A stretch of 64,000 bases of DNA, taken from assembly GCA_037962975.1 (NCBI GenBank), contig CM075670.1:83641501-83705500 (forward strand). Reading direction: 5' to 3'. A program made the translations under genes and the position numbers. The notes beneath the pieces are model-generated. The model made no database searches and was not told the origin of the DNA. It saw only the letters and a program-made list of their open reading frames with translations. Shown here one piece after another: positions 20,825 to 33,055 of this stretch (positions are counted from its first letter, which is position 1; each line of letters starts with the position of its first letter). Source of the DNA: Clitoria ternatea (taxonomy: Eukaryota > Streptophyta > Magnoliopsida > Fabales > Fabaceae).

Positions 20825-23800
20825 CTCTCCCCCGTTATAAAAATTTCGTCCTCAAAATTTAAACGTACTCAACTAGAATAGCTCAGGGTATTGACTTGTC
20901 ATCTCGTCTTCTCGTTCCCAAGTCATGCTTATTTCATCTCCTTGTTGCCAGGCTACTTTCACCAATGAGATCTCCTTGCCTCTTAGTTGCTTGACATCTC
21001 TGTCCATTATCTTGACTGGTGTTACTAGAATCGTAAGGTTTTCCTTAACTTCTATGTCATCATTCTTGATCACATGATCTGGATCAGGTACATATTTCCA
21101 TAGTTGCGAGACATGGAACACATTATGAAGATTGGAAAGGTGAGGTATCAATGCAATCTGATATGCCACTTTACCAATTCTTTTTAAAATCTCATAAGGT
21201 CCTATATACCTTGGAGTAAGCTTTTTGCTTTTTAACGCTCTTCCAACTCCTTTGTTAGGCGATACTTTTAAAAATACATAATCTCCAACTTGAAATTCTA
21301 ATGGCTTCCTTCCTTGATCATAATATGACTTTTGCCTATCCTGCATAACTTTCATTCTCTCTTTAATCATCTGAATCTGCTCTGTCGTTTGTTACACAAT
21401 TTCTGGTCCAAGAGTCAGATTCTCACCCGTCTCTAACCAACAGATGGGTGTCCTGCACTTTCTACAATACAGTGTTTCATATAGTGCCATCCCAATGCTT
21501 GAGTGGTAACTATTATTATTTGTGAATTCGATTAGTGGGAGGTAATGTTCCCAGCTTCCACCATGTTCTAACACACATGCTCTCAATAAATCCTCCAGAC
21601 TCTGGATAGTCCTCTCTGACTATCCATCAGTCTGTGGATGATAGGCAGAGCTTAATTTTAGCTTAGTACCAAACTCTTTATGCAACCTTCCCCAGAATCG
21701 GGAAGTAAATCTAGGATCTCTGTCAGATACTATATTTGATGGTACACCATGTAATCTTACTATCTCCTTTATATACGCTTAAGCCAATTTCTCAAGTGAA
21801 TGTTTCATGTTGATTCGAAGAAAATGGGTTGATTTCGTTAATCTATCGACTATCACCTAGATAGCATCATTGCCTCTTTGTGTTCTAGGCAAGCCTGACA
21901 CAAAGTCCATGGCAATATCATCTCATTTCCATACTAGTATTTCTAGTGGTTGTAATCCACCAGATGGTTTTTGATGTTCAACTTTTCTAACATATTAAGC
22001 AAAATGAAACATATTCAGCTATCTCTTTTTTCACCCTCTTCCACCAGAAATCCTTTCTTAAGTCTTGCTACATCTTCGTAGATCCAGGATGAATACTAAG
22101 CATACTTTTGTGAGCTTCATCTAGAATCATCTTCTTTAATTATGCATCTTCTAGAACACATATTCTTCCTTTCATCCTCTAGATTCCATCTGAACCTTGT
22201 TGTAATCCTAGATCTTTCCCATTACGTTGTGTCTCGATCATCCCTTGGAGACATGCATCTAATCTTTGTTTTTTCACACCTCATCTTCAGAAAATCATTA
22301 GTGATTTTCAAAACTCCTACAATCACATTTACTAAAGATTTCTCCTCAACTACTATGTTTAAGTCTCTAAATTGTTCAATCATTTCTAATTCTTTTATCA
22401 TTAAAGCTGCCATATGAATAATTTTCCTACTAAGCGTGTCAATTACTATGTTGGCTTTCCCTGGATTGTACTTCAACTCGAAGTCATAATCCTTGAGAAA
22501 TTCATCCATCGTCATTGTCTCATATTCAATTCTTTTTGGTTAAACAGGTATTTAAGACTCTTATGATCACTATAAACTTCAAACTTTGCACCGTATAAGT
22601 AATGCCTCCAAATTTTCAAAGCAAAGACAATAACTGTTAATTCTAGGTCATGAGTAGGGTAATTAAGTTCATGTGGTCGTAATTGCCTTGAAGCATAAGC
22701 AATTACTTTCCTTTGTTGCATTAAAACACAACCTAGTCCCAACTTTGAAGCATCATAATAAACTTCAAAGTTTTCTTATGGATTTGGTAAAGCTAAAACT
22801 GGTGTGGTTGTTAATCTTTTCTTTAATTCTTGGAAACTTGCTTCACATTCAGGAGTCCAAACGAAAGGTTTATTCTTACAGGTTAATCGAGTCATTGGTA
22901 GGGCAATTCAGGAGAATCCTTTAATAAATCTTTGGTAGTAACCTGCGAGTCCTAAGAAACTCCTGATTTCTATGACGGTCTTCGGCCTCTTCCAACCTAT
23001 TATAGCTTCAATCTTCGTAGGGTTGACTGACACTCCATTCTTAGATGTCACATGGCCTAAGAATTTTACTTTATTAAGCCAAAACTCATATTTGGATAGT
23101 TTGGCATATAACTGTTTCTCCTTTAGTATTTATAGCACTAAGTACATATGCTTCTCATGCTCCTCCTTGGTTTTGGAATAAATGAGAATATCATCTATAA
23201 AGACAATGAAGAATTGATCAAGGTATGGATGGAATATCTAGTTAATGTAGTCCATGAACACGGCTGGAGCGTTAGTTACTTCAAAAGGCATAACTAAATA
23301 TTCATAATGGCCATAGCGTGTCCTAAAGGCTGTCTTTGGAATATCTTCAGCCTTCACACGAATCTGATGGTACCTCGATCTCAGGTCTATCTTGGAGAAC
23401 ACAGTAGCTCCTTATAGTTAATCAATAAGGTCATCGATCCTCAGTAACGGGTATTTATTCTTAATCATGACTTTGTTCAGTTGGCGATAATTGACAAAGT
23501 CTCATACTATTATCCTTCTTCTTGACTAGTAGTACATATGCTCCCCAAGGAGATACACTGGGTCGTATAAATTGCTTTTCTAATAACTCCTCAACTTGCT
23601 TCTTTAGTTTGATCGGTTCTACTAGAGACATTCTATAGGGTGCTCTAGCAATGAGTTTTGCTCCAAGAATTAAGTCAATAGAGAATTCTATCTCACGTTC
23701 AGGAAGTAATCCTGGAACATCTTCAGGAATACTTATGGGAATTCATAAACTACTGGTATCTTACTTACATCAGGAATAACTTTCCCTTTTGTAAGTGCAA

Positions 23801-25343
23801 ATACCATGAATAGTTGGGCTCCACTGTTTAAGGAATATCCTATAGGGTTCTGTGAGGCATCATACTCCTGACACTCCATGTTGTTAGGTGGAAAGATCAC
23901 TGTTTTATTATGACAATCCACAAGGACATGATTAAGAGATAGCCAATCGATCCCCAAGATAATTTCCAATTCTTTTAATGGTAAGCATACTAAGTTTACG
24001 TTAAAATTTATACCTCCTATATGTATAGAACAACCTTCACACATGTTAGTTGTCCTAAGATGGTCATCAGTAGGAGTAGAGACAAGCAAATTATATTGCA
24101 TAGATTTCTCAAGTAAATTTAGACGTCTAACACATTCTTCAGCGATAAAAGAATGTGTCACACCAGAATCAAATAAAATAGATAAGGTAGTGTCATTAAG
24201 AAGGCACTCACTTTGTACTAAGTCATCTTCCTGTGATGCCTCTGATCCACTAATTACAAATACTCTGTCAGCTACAGGTGATTTGTTATGATTATTCACT
24301 AGTTGACCATTTTCTCGTCCTCAACCAGATGTGCCCCTGACATTATGTCTTCCGTGACCATTTCCATTATGTCTATCATGAATGTTGACTCCTTCTCTGC
24401 TGGCTCCATTGTTTTTGTTATTATTATTCTCGGTTTTAACATTCACAATATTAGTGCCATGGCGAAGTTGTGGGCAATTGGGATGAATATGCCCCTTCTG
24501 GTTGCATTGGAAATAGGTAATATATGTCTGTGTACAATCACGGGTTCTGTGATTTCCTCCGCATTTATAACAGTTCCATGTGATTGGCTAGTTCACGCGT
24601 CCTCCAGATAATGAAGATGATCCACCTCTAAATCGATTCTGGTTAAATGTTCAACGCCTTTTGAAGTTCACTAATTGAGGTCTTAATTGCTTACTGCTTT
24701 TCTCCTACTCTATTCTGGCCTGGTGGTTCTCTTCAAAAATTCTGCATTTGTTGATCAGAGTGGGAAACCTTCTAATCTCCTGATGTCCTATAGCTTCTTT
24801 AATTTCTAGCCTTAGACCATTTTCAAATTTGAAGCATTTAGAAGGCTCAGTCCCTGGCTGTTAGAAAGAAGGATAGAACAATGACAGTTCCTCGAATTTG
24901 GTAGTGTATTCTTCGACAGACATATTCCCTTACTTTAATTCTAAAAATTCTAATTCCTTTTTGCTCTGACACTAGCAGGGAATATATTTCTCGAGGAAGC
25001 TTTCTTTAAAATTTTCCCAGTTGAGTAGCCTACCGGCTTCCAGTAACCTATCACGAGCGAAGATCCACCAATTCTCTGCTTCCCTTTTCATCATATAGGT
25101 AGCATATTCCACTTTCTAGGCTTCAGTACAAGGTAAGGATTGAAAAATACATTCCATTTCTTTAATCCATAGGTAAGCCACCTTTAGGTTATAGTCTCCT
25201 TTAAATTGGGTAGGTTTTCTTTTCAAGAAATGGTCAAGTCCATGGGTTCCTTTGGCTAACCTTTGTTGTCCCTGCCTTTCAAGGATCTCAGTAAATCGAT
25301 TGAATGTAGCAGCCATGGCATCATCGTTCTGACGTCTAGCCAT
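20825..25343 (-). pseudogene. gag-pol of Ty3 element 2, multiply broken
   Basis: On the minus strand: gag start at the ATG at 25343 (LDHFLKRKPTQFKGDY), further gag pieces to about 24640, zinc-knuckle remnants near 24480-24560, protease with DSGVTHSF (24299-23733; DSGAT in related copies), RT with a recognisable FIDD box near 23195, and RNase H (22742-22512, DLELTVIVFALKIWRHYLYG). The integrase core is heavily mutated (22000-21390), and the C-terminal DNA-binding and chromodomain-like tail is an open 165 codons (21370-20873, ending MTSQYPELF). At least a dozen stops or shifts are visible. The domains are in Tekay/Del order and related to, but clearly distinct from, elements 1 and 3. Confidence 0.88.
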
Positions 25344-25599
25344 TTCTTATCCTACAGGTACCACTGCATTCAGTTACTGAGTATCTAATAAACTCAGAGT
25401 TCTAACAATTTTACACTGTCTAACTAACCATTATACTAAACAAAAACATACAAAGAGCACATATAACACACAAGCACATAAATTTCAGACAAGTAGTAAT
25501 CAAGGTTCACATGCTTTAAGCTATCCTATGTTAATCTCTAGTTACTTTTGTAAGGTTTTCTTTATATTTTATAAACCATTGCTCTAATACCACTTCAGT

Positions 25600-27804
25600 T
25601 GTAACACCCTGGAACTAACTTGCAATTCCCAAGATAATTACTGTCACTATGTACAATTTCTTAGATAACTTATTTTTTGCCAAGTAATTATCAAGTGATT
25701 CACAACCTGATTCCCGAGGTTACTAATAAAATATCAGAGTGCGTGACCTTTTACATAATTAACTTCATTTTATTATACATAACATTAGAGTTTCATACAT
25801 GTTATAGTTTACAACAGGTACCTAGATCTTATAAAATATAAAGATATAAGACACCAAAACACAGCATACACATAATACAGTCAAAGTAACTATGCAAGCA
25901 AGCATCAGCATCAAGAGTCTTCATAGGTCATCCACATCAAGCATCATCTAGTTTGTCACATATCTTCCTGATTAAACACTAAAGGGTTGCCACAAGTAAC
26001 AGAAAGAGTGAGATAAAATATCAAATGAATAGAAATTAAATTAGAACATACACAAACACAAGTAAGATGCTATGCAATGCAGATGCCAAACAAGTATTTG
26101 TATTATTCTTATATTAATATTTTGTATTCTTTATATGAATGAAAATGCATGATGGATCCATTCTGGTGGGAACATAAACAATGATTTTCAATAATAACAT
26201 TTTTACGAATATCCAACCGATACCGCGCCACATAATGCAGCACCAACATCAGATAACAATAGCATAATATCAATAACAGGTGTTACAGAACCCCCCTTAA
26301 GAACACATTGCTTAGCCCTTAAGACAATCATGGTATAAAACCACCGCAAGGGTCTGTTGCTCACCAGAGCGCATTCCCCCACTCGAAACCCCCCTCAAAG
26401 AACCCCCTACGGATCCTTTGAACGACCAATGCATATGATGCACGAATGCATTATATCTGGGTTAAATTATTAAATTCCTTTATATAATTAATCTTAACAA
26501 TAAAATTATCATAACAATACAAATACTATAATATTTTATCACATTTAAAGCATACTCCATATATCATAATCCAAAGAATATGCAAACACATTTTCCATAA
26601 TACTTATTAATATATCATAATCCAAACAATATGGAAACACATTTTCCATACTATTAATATATCATAATCCAAAGAATATGGAAACACATTTTTCATATTA
26701 ATATTATAAAATTTTACAATTAAAATAATTTAAAAATAGGAATTTTTCTCCTTTAAATATGTTTAAATAAACTTTTGAAATTAATTTAATTAAACATATT
26801 TATTTATTTCAAGATAGATAATTAGAAATCCATTAATTAATGAAAATTCTGATTTATATAAAAAATATTATTATTTTAAGTTTTTAAGCATATTTACAAA
26901 AATGTCATTGGTCTTATTTACGAAAATACCACCGTTATAATTTATTTACAAAAATGTCACCGCTTCTAATTTGTTTATAAAAATACCACCGCTTCTGATT
27001 TAATTACAAAAATGTCACCGTTTCCGATTTTTAACACTGATTGAAAATATCCACTGTTAAAAGGGGTCTGATTTGCAGAAAACGAAACAACACTCTGTTT
27101 CTCTTTGTTTTTGTTGTTGTAATCATTTCAATTGTAAATTAAGCATGTCAATTGATTTCAAATCACCATACAACATTGGAAACATATCATATATCATATT
27201 CTATATCAATTAACACCAATTTCATAACTTAATTCAATTTAAATTAAAATCTAACTATATCGGTTTCTAAACCATAAATCAATTAAACAAGCAGTTCTAA
27301 CTTAATTCCTATTTATTTAATATCCTATCTCCTCTTTCTTACCTTCTTCAAGCGCTAGATTGCTTTGCCTCCTTGTTTCTCCTCAATTCTTCAAGTGGGT
27401 GTGGTTCCTTAAAGATTTAGAAGCTTGAAGAAGATAATTAAGGGCTATAGGATTTGTAAGGTATTTGATTTTGAAGAAATTTGGGAAGTGGAGGCCTTAT
27501 TTATGGGCTGCATAAGGCGGCTAAGTTATGGCGGTGCACGAAGAAGGAAGAAGGATCGGGGGAAAAATCTCAGATTTTTCTTTCTCTTTTTTGAATTAAC
27601 GGGTTCCTTAATAATTTTACGTTTTATTGTCGTGTTATGCTTTTGTTTAGTCTCATTTTAAATTCGATTTACAAACTAAAAGTATCCCTATAACCGGAAT
27701 TAAATTTCCTATTTTTTAAAATTTAGTTCTTATTTTTTTGAGAAACTTCAATTTTAATGTTTAATTACCGATACAAATTTAATTATAAAGATTGGGCTGT
27801 GACA
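25600..27804 (-). repeat. 5' LTR of Ty3 element 2 (2205 bp)
   Basis: Plus-strand left end TGTAACACCC follows the primer site; the right end GGGCTGTGACA matches the other LTR. It shares with 19383-20824 the tandem repeats at 26560-26700 and 26890-27030. A minus-strand splice donor GGTAAGA lies at 27342, and a TAG acceptor lies 8 nt before the gag ATG at 25343. There is no palindrome array in this LTR. Confidence 0.88.
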
Positions 27805-28301
27805 ATGGACAACAAGATTTCTTTTGTCAAAGAGAGACGTTCTGAGCACGTAATTGTAGGATAAAAAGCTTTGAGATGTGTGTGATCATAGGCAGGGTAG
27901 AGGTAGTGCAAGTTTCATCAAGGAGGAAGCTTTTATTTAGAGAATCTTTAAATCTATAAGGCACGAGTGAAAGACTTGACATTGTTAAAGCATAATCTCC
28001 TTGCTTTGCCATTCTTCTTTTCATGAATTTTTGCTTTAAAGCGCTTTTGAAGATGCTTTCTGACCGTTGATGCTTCATGTATCATACCGCTTCTAAAGGT
28101 TTGAAGGGAGATGATAGGGTCTGATGCTTTCGTATTTTCTGAAGCTTGAGATGGTGTTGTTCGAGTCTAGGTCTGGTAAGTTACTCTAATGAGAGAATTA
28201 CTTTTGAAGCGTAATGCCTGACCTTTATATTCTTCTTTTATCTTGGATTAAAGAGTTCATGTTACGATTAAGTCTTCCAGACTTTTGATGCATAAGCTTT
28301 C
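27805..28301. other. Old repeat DNA flanking Ty3 element 2; no gene recognised
   Basis: About 500 bp between the element-2 LTR and the solo LTR. An 83-codon open frame on the minus strand (28078-27827) has no features I recognise. The sequence continues after the solo LTR at 32103. There the minus strand reads AAAAGAAAAGGGGGAGCC, a polypurine-tract-like run, so this may be the 3' end of an old LTR element on the minus strand. Confidence 0.4.
28297..28301. repeat. Target-site duplication (CTTTC), left copy
   Basis: Identical to 32098-32102, directly flanking the solo LTR. Confidence 0.88.
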
Positions 28302-29939
28302 TGTGACATCCTATGTCAATTTATATTTAATTTTATCCTTTTAATTGATTTTCATAATAAATTTTTCGTGATTAAATGATTTAATTATATCATAATTTAA
28401 GAAAATATTCATTTTTTCTAAAAATTCCCTAAACAGTAATTATATGACCATTTAAAATGCAAAATCTAAAATCTGGAAACAGGGGGCCTGACGCTACGCT
28501 CGCACCCAAAACGCAGCCCTGACATTGTGTGCCACGTTGACGCTACGGGTCAGCATACCAGAAACAACACCTGATGTTGTACACATTTTAGGCCAATCGG
28601 CCAACTTCTAACCTACCCAATTGGCCCGTTTTAGGTCCGATTGCCACAAAACTTCAGGCCACATGTTTTCCCCAATCCAGAACTGTTGGCACCGTTTGTT
28701 TGCCAAAATTCTAACATATGCGCAAGTTATGCGCAAAATGCAATTTAACTCAATTAGGTGAAAAACCCTTGCACCAAACACCCTAAATGAGTTCCAATTT
28801 GCCCAAGGCTAATGCACACAATTTTTAAATGCCCTAGGGGACTTATTGGTACCTTCTAGGGGTCCCAAAACCCACCGGACCTTAAAATCACCTATGTAGT
28901 TCCTATTTCTACATGAAATCCGCTATGTGCATACTTTTCTAAAATCAATCAATTCATCAATACACCACTCTATTATATCACATACATCACATAGCAATCA
29001 TGCATCTAAACAGAACCTGCCAATCATACTCGATCATACTATACTGGCTCTATGCTAGAATCCATCCATTTAACACATTAACATAGTTATCACAATCATT
29101 ATCATCAACAGTCATCATTATCAGCGATTCAATATGCAATCACACTCCACATTAATTCAAGCATGCATATATCACAATACCTACCCATAACATGCAATCA
29201 TGCAGTGACTCTATTCCACATAACACACAAACATAATGAAATGCTACGTACTACATCAGTACACATTCAGGCCAACAAAGTAACATAATTCAACATTTTA
29301 TGAATCAATAAACAAATACACAACTATATATCTTTTCTTCTAGTTTCCATATCACCCTGTCGTCATTTAGCTCTAGCCTCAGTGGTATGCATCCCTAACC
29401 TGTCAATAGTCACCTAAACCACAATGAAAGGGGATGAGTGACTGGAATTACAAATCAATATAGAAAAGGTAAACATACTCTAGAAAAAGCATAATCTAGC
29501 TACCTTCCTAATTATTAATGTTATTTCATTCAATTAAATATCTAAGCTTAATTCGTTTTTACTTTAATGGTCACATTAATAATCCCACATTCATTTCCTT
29601 TTTCATTCACTCCTAACGTATAGCAGCATTATCGCTCAACTACAGCTATTATTCATATTCTTAACAACACATTATGTTCTCACTTACCAATTCTCAATCT
29701 AGAATCACCAAGCACCTCCTATACCCAATATAACATTCAGTCCCTCGCATGGACTCAACACATATACATACATATAGCAATCAACTATATATACAATATA
29801 AGATCTAATCTCATAAGTCATCACACATACATCTATGCATGTTTATACATACATCATCATAAGTCACGGCATGCATAGCATAACTGACTCTCAGGTAGAA
29901 AGTATGACGCCCTAGTATCCAAGTACTAAAAGGATCGAC

Positions 29940-30425
29940 CTTCAGTTGGGGGTCCGACTTGACACCCCATGAACCTGACTTGGTTCACCGAGCCCGACTT
30001 GGCTGCCCCTAAACCACTAGGTCATAGACCTCTGGGTAGCTCAACTGGGTCCGACTTGACCACGGAAGCCAAAAACGAGGGTAGCATATACTGTCGGCCG
30101 TCCTCTACCACATAATCGTATAATCATTCATATAAACTTACGCATAGCTATACAATCCCTCCACTGGAAGAATTTTAGGAGCCACTCCTTGACCATGCTA
30201 GCGCACTGGCGACCACTCCCCGCCCTCAACAGTGTCTAGGGTGTCTTATCATTAGCATATAGTTCAATATCCAATTATATCAATACAGCTAAAACATCAT
30301 CAATCTTACATATAAATGTTAGAAACTGTCATAAAATCATCCCACAGAGTGGCCGACTTGCCAAGCCCACTAACATACTGCCATAATACTGAATTATTAT
30401 CATTATTGGGACGACCGACTTGCCA
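29940..30425 (-). repeat. CCGACTTG-type repeats inside the solo LTR
   Basis: GTCCGACTTG, CCCGACTTGG, GTCCGACTTG, GGCCGACTTG and GACCGACTTG occur at irregular distances in a relatively GC-rich part of the LTR. The block may occupy a place like the GC-rich island of the Tekay LTRs, but is not homologous to it by eye. Confidence 0.6.
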
Positions 30426-30657
30426 AGTCCCAGGCATCCAATCATGCTAGCATACTCAATAATAAACATACATTTCCGTCATTACATTCCATATAAAAGA
30501 GGGCCATTCGTTACACAATTTCATAGAATTATGATCACACCCTACCTATACATAACCACATCATCATCCTCATTATACCTTTTTCAATTCTTTAAGTCCT
30601 CGTGGTAACTTACATTATTCATTATTATCAATATCCACACTATTCTAGTTATATTAA

Positions 30658-30659
<2 letters not shown>

Positions 30660-30693
<34 letters not shown>
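30660..30693. repeat. (TA)n microsatellite
   Basis: About 16 uninterrupted TA/AT dinucleotides. Shorter AT runs occur at about 30949-30962, 34549-34566, 37603-37619, 40660-40676, 40883-40900, 41115-41132, 49937-49952 and 61269-61286. Confidence 0.95.
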
Positions 30694-30696
<3 letters not shown>

Positions 30697-32097
30697 TCTT
30701 AACAATTCATCATTAATTATTAACAGAAATCATCATCACCATGGACAATATTTATGTTATTTATATACCCGTAAGTATACGCATTATCACCATCTTTAAC
30801 AACATACCTTTTACCTTATTTTAGCTCCTTAACTTATTAATTCAAACTCCATTACCATTTTGGCTTTGCCTTAGTTCGTAATCTTTATTCATACTTTATA
30901 ATCATACTATTATCAACTTCCAATGATCGCATTTACCTATTCCACCATTATATATATATATACATTATTGTTGCCAAGTCTACTTCAACTCATTCTCTAC
31001 ATGGGATATTATCACTTATACACTTTCATTCTCTCAGTATCATACACTAATGCATCTCTCTGCCATTTGTTTAATTATTAGTGATTATACCTTCTTTATT
31101 TTAAAAATCTCATTTATTCATTTATTAGTTATTATATCTTATCTACTTTAATAATTCCATTTCCTTCCAATTTGCATACTTTTTAATTTATTATAACTCA
31201 TCTAAATCAATTTAAAGCAACTAAAGGTGGCTCCAATATATCCTTTTTCCTATATGCTCTTGGCGCCATACATTTCTACATTGACCATAACCCAGCACAC
31301 CCCCTTTTCCTCGATTTTAAGCTTCCCCTCTTTGCTCTCGATGTCGGTTGCATCCTTCGCTCACTTGGTTTGTTGTTCCTCTTCCGGATTCGTTACCCAC
31401 GTCACCGATCAATTCCTCAACGTTCGTTCCGACACCTACGATTACCAAAATGCAAGATTCATTAGCTCATAATTATCCTCATCACGTCAAGGATGCCATC
31501 TATGCTTTGAATTGGTAATTAAACCGAACTTCGCTCTCCTAAATCCAATTTAAAATTTGGTTATGAAGGGGAAAGTAAAAAAGATGACACATTCCAAGTA
31601 CCCACTACTTCTAAATCCATTTTTAAGCTTTGATTAGCCATTAAACTTAAGAATCAACCCCAAACACAAATAGAGGTCATAGATTAGAGAGGGAAGGTAG
31701 AGGAAGGAGAAGGAAATCACAAAATCAAGGGTTCTAATGTGCTTACCTTACTTCTCCAAGACCAACTACGTAATTACTTTGAAGAATCCACCAACAATTT
31801 CTTCCAATCGAGCTCTTAGGTTTAGAATAGAAAAGGGGAAGAAGGGAATGAAGTTTATACTTGCATGCGTTTTGTTTTGTCTCAATAGGTTTTAATCTCA
31901 GTCGCGACGCTGATGCTATGTGTCCCACTTGACGTTACGCGCCACAGCCACGCTATGCGTCAGTGCCCCTGATGCCACTTCCTTTAAAATTCATTTTTAA
32001 ATCATATTTTCACCTCATATCATTTAATTAGTATTATTTCGAATCTAAATATCCATCTATTCATTTTTCTAATAATTAAAATACCTGGGATGTTACA

Positions 32098-32102
32098 CTT
32101 TC
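32098..32102. repeat. Target-site duplication (CTTTC), right copy
   Basis: Identical to 28297-28301. Confidence 0.88.
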
Positions 32103-32799
32103 TATGCGTAGGCTCCCCCTTTTCTTTTGTAGCTTAAGCCTTTTCCTAAAACACTTAAACATCTACATCAAACAATAACATGTGACTTTATTCAAGTTAA
32201 CAAACATAATGTTAGTTATCAATAAATCTCATGGGATCTGCTTTATATAAAGAATGATTCGTCTTCGACCAGACTTTTCTTCAACATAATGTATGTGTAT
32301 ATTTGTATATATTAATGTTATATTTATAAATTAAAAGTTATATATATTAAATATAATTATACATATTAAAAAAATGAATTAATATATTAAAACTAATAAT
32401 TTTATTTTATTTGTTTTTATATATTTAATGTGTATGTATATGTATATTAACGTTATATACATAAAATGAATGTTATATATGTTAACATTATAACTAAATT
32501 TATTATAAACATAAAAATAAAAATAATTTAATATATTAAAACTAATAAATTAATTTGACAATACAATAATAAACATGACTAATTAGTGAATTCAGCATGA
32601 ACAATTTGATCTCTAATTAAGTCACGAACAACATTCATCCCTAATTTTTAAAAATATTTCACTTATTCACTTTCCATTTAATCTGTATGATCCATCACAT
32701 TTATTGAAAGATATCCAAGGATGAAAGGTAATTGATTTATTATTAGCAATGATTTATCATGACTTGTAAGAGTGATGTATGATGAAATTCATGAAAATC
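32103..32799. other. AT-rich DNA between solo LTR and CACTA element; no gene
   Basis: The first 100 bp continue the repeat interrupted by the solo LTR. The rest is TA-rich, with ATATATTAA-like simple sequence and no coding potential. It ends at the ATC target duplication of the CACTA element (32797-32799). Confidence 0.5.
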
Positions 32800-32837
32800 C
32801 ACTAGTGGAAAAAAGACTTTTTACACCAGAGGTTTTA

Positions 32838-33055
32838 CACCGGTTGTAGTTGGACCGGTATAAAAAAATAAAGCGGTGGCAGTTTTGTAAATAATAAAAA
32901 ACTTTACACCGGTCTTAGATTTGGACCGGTAAGAAATAATTATGATTGTACCAGTCTACATATTGAACCGGTGAGAAATGTAAAATTTGTACCGGTCTAT
33001 TAGTTGAACCGGTGAGAAATGAGCAACCTTAACACCGGTCCTACATTTCGGACTG
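32838..33055. repeat. CACTA sub-terminal ACCGGT repeats, left
   Basis: ACACCGGT or GACCGG recurs about ten times at intervals of 15-40 bp, often as TTACACCGGTC or GAACCGGTGAG. In this family such motifs are the usual transposase-binding region. Confidence 0.85.

Larger units (their letters stand above)
19383..27804 (-). mobile_element. Older Tekay-like Ty3/gypsy element 2, decayed, interrupted by SIRE
   Basis: Minus strand: 5' LTR (27804 to 25600), degenerate primer site TGGTATTAGAG (about 25594-25584), gag to integrase (25343 to 20873), polypurine tract GGGGGAGAG (about 20837-20825), and a partial 3' LTR (20824 to 19383). The SIRE insertion cuts the 3' LTR; the rest, about 790 bp by comparison with the right LTR, should lie left of the window. 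The coding region has many stops and frameshifts, so this is the oldest of the four nested elements. ATGGA at 27805-27809 is the expected target duplication. Confidence 0.88.
28302..32097 (-). repeat. Solo LTR, 3.8 kb, with CTTTC target duplication
   Basis: Plus-strand ends TGTGACATCC (28302) and GGGATGTTACA (32097) are flanked by identical CTTTC at 28297-28301 and 32098-32102. No internal domain or second LTR is present, so it is a solo LTR. Orientation is minus: the minus strand starts TGTAACATCCC like other Tekay-type LTRs here and has a leader followed by a donor GGTAAGC at 31746. It contains GACGC-type inverted words near both ends, CCGACTTG repeats (29950-30420) and a long TA microsatellite. 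The fragment at 60617-61162 belongs to the same family. Confidence 0.88.

Noticed and set aside
25600..27804. A palindrome array in the LTR of Ty3 element 2
   Set aside because: Only ordinary tandem repeats (50-60-bp and 30-bp units) are present; no inverted word with 21-bp pairing was found.
27827..28078. 83-codon minus-strand frame next to Ty3 element 2
   Set aside because: No recognisable domain and no promoter; probably part of an old retroelement end.
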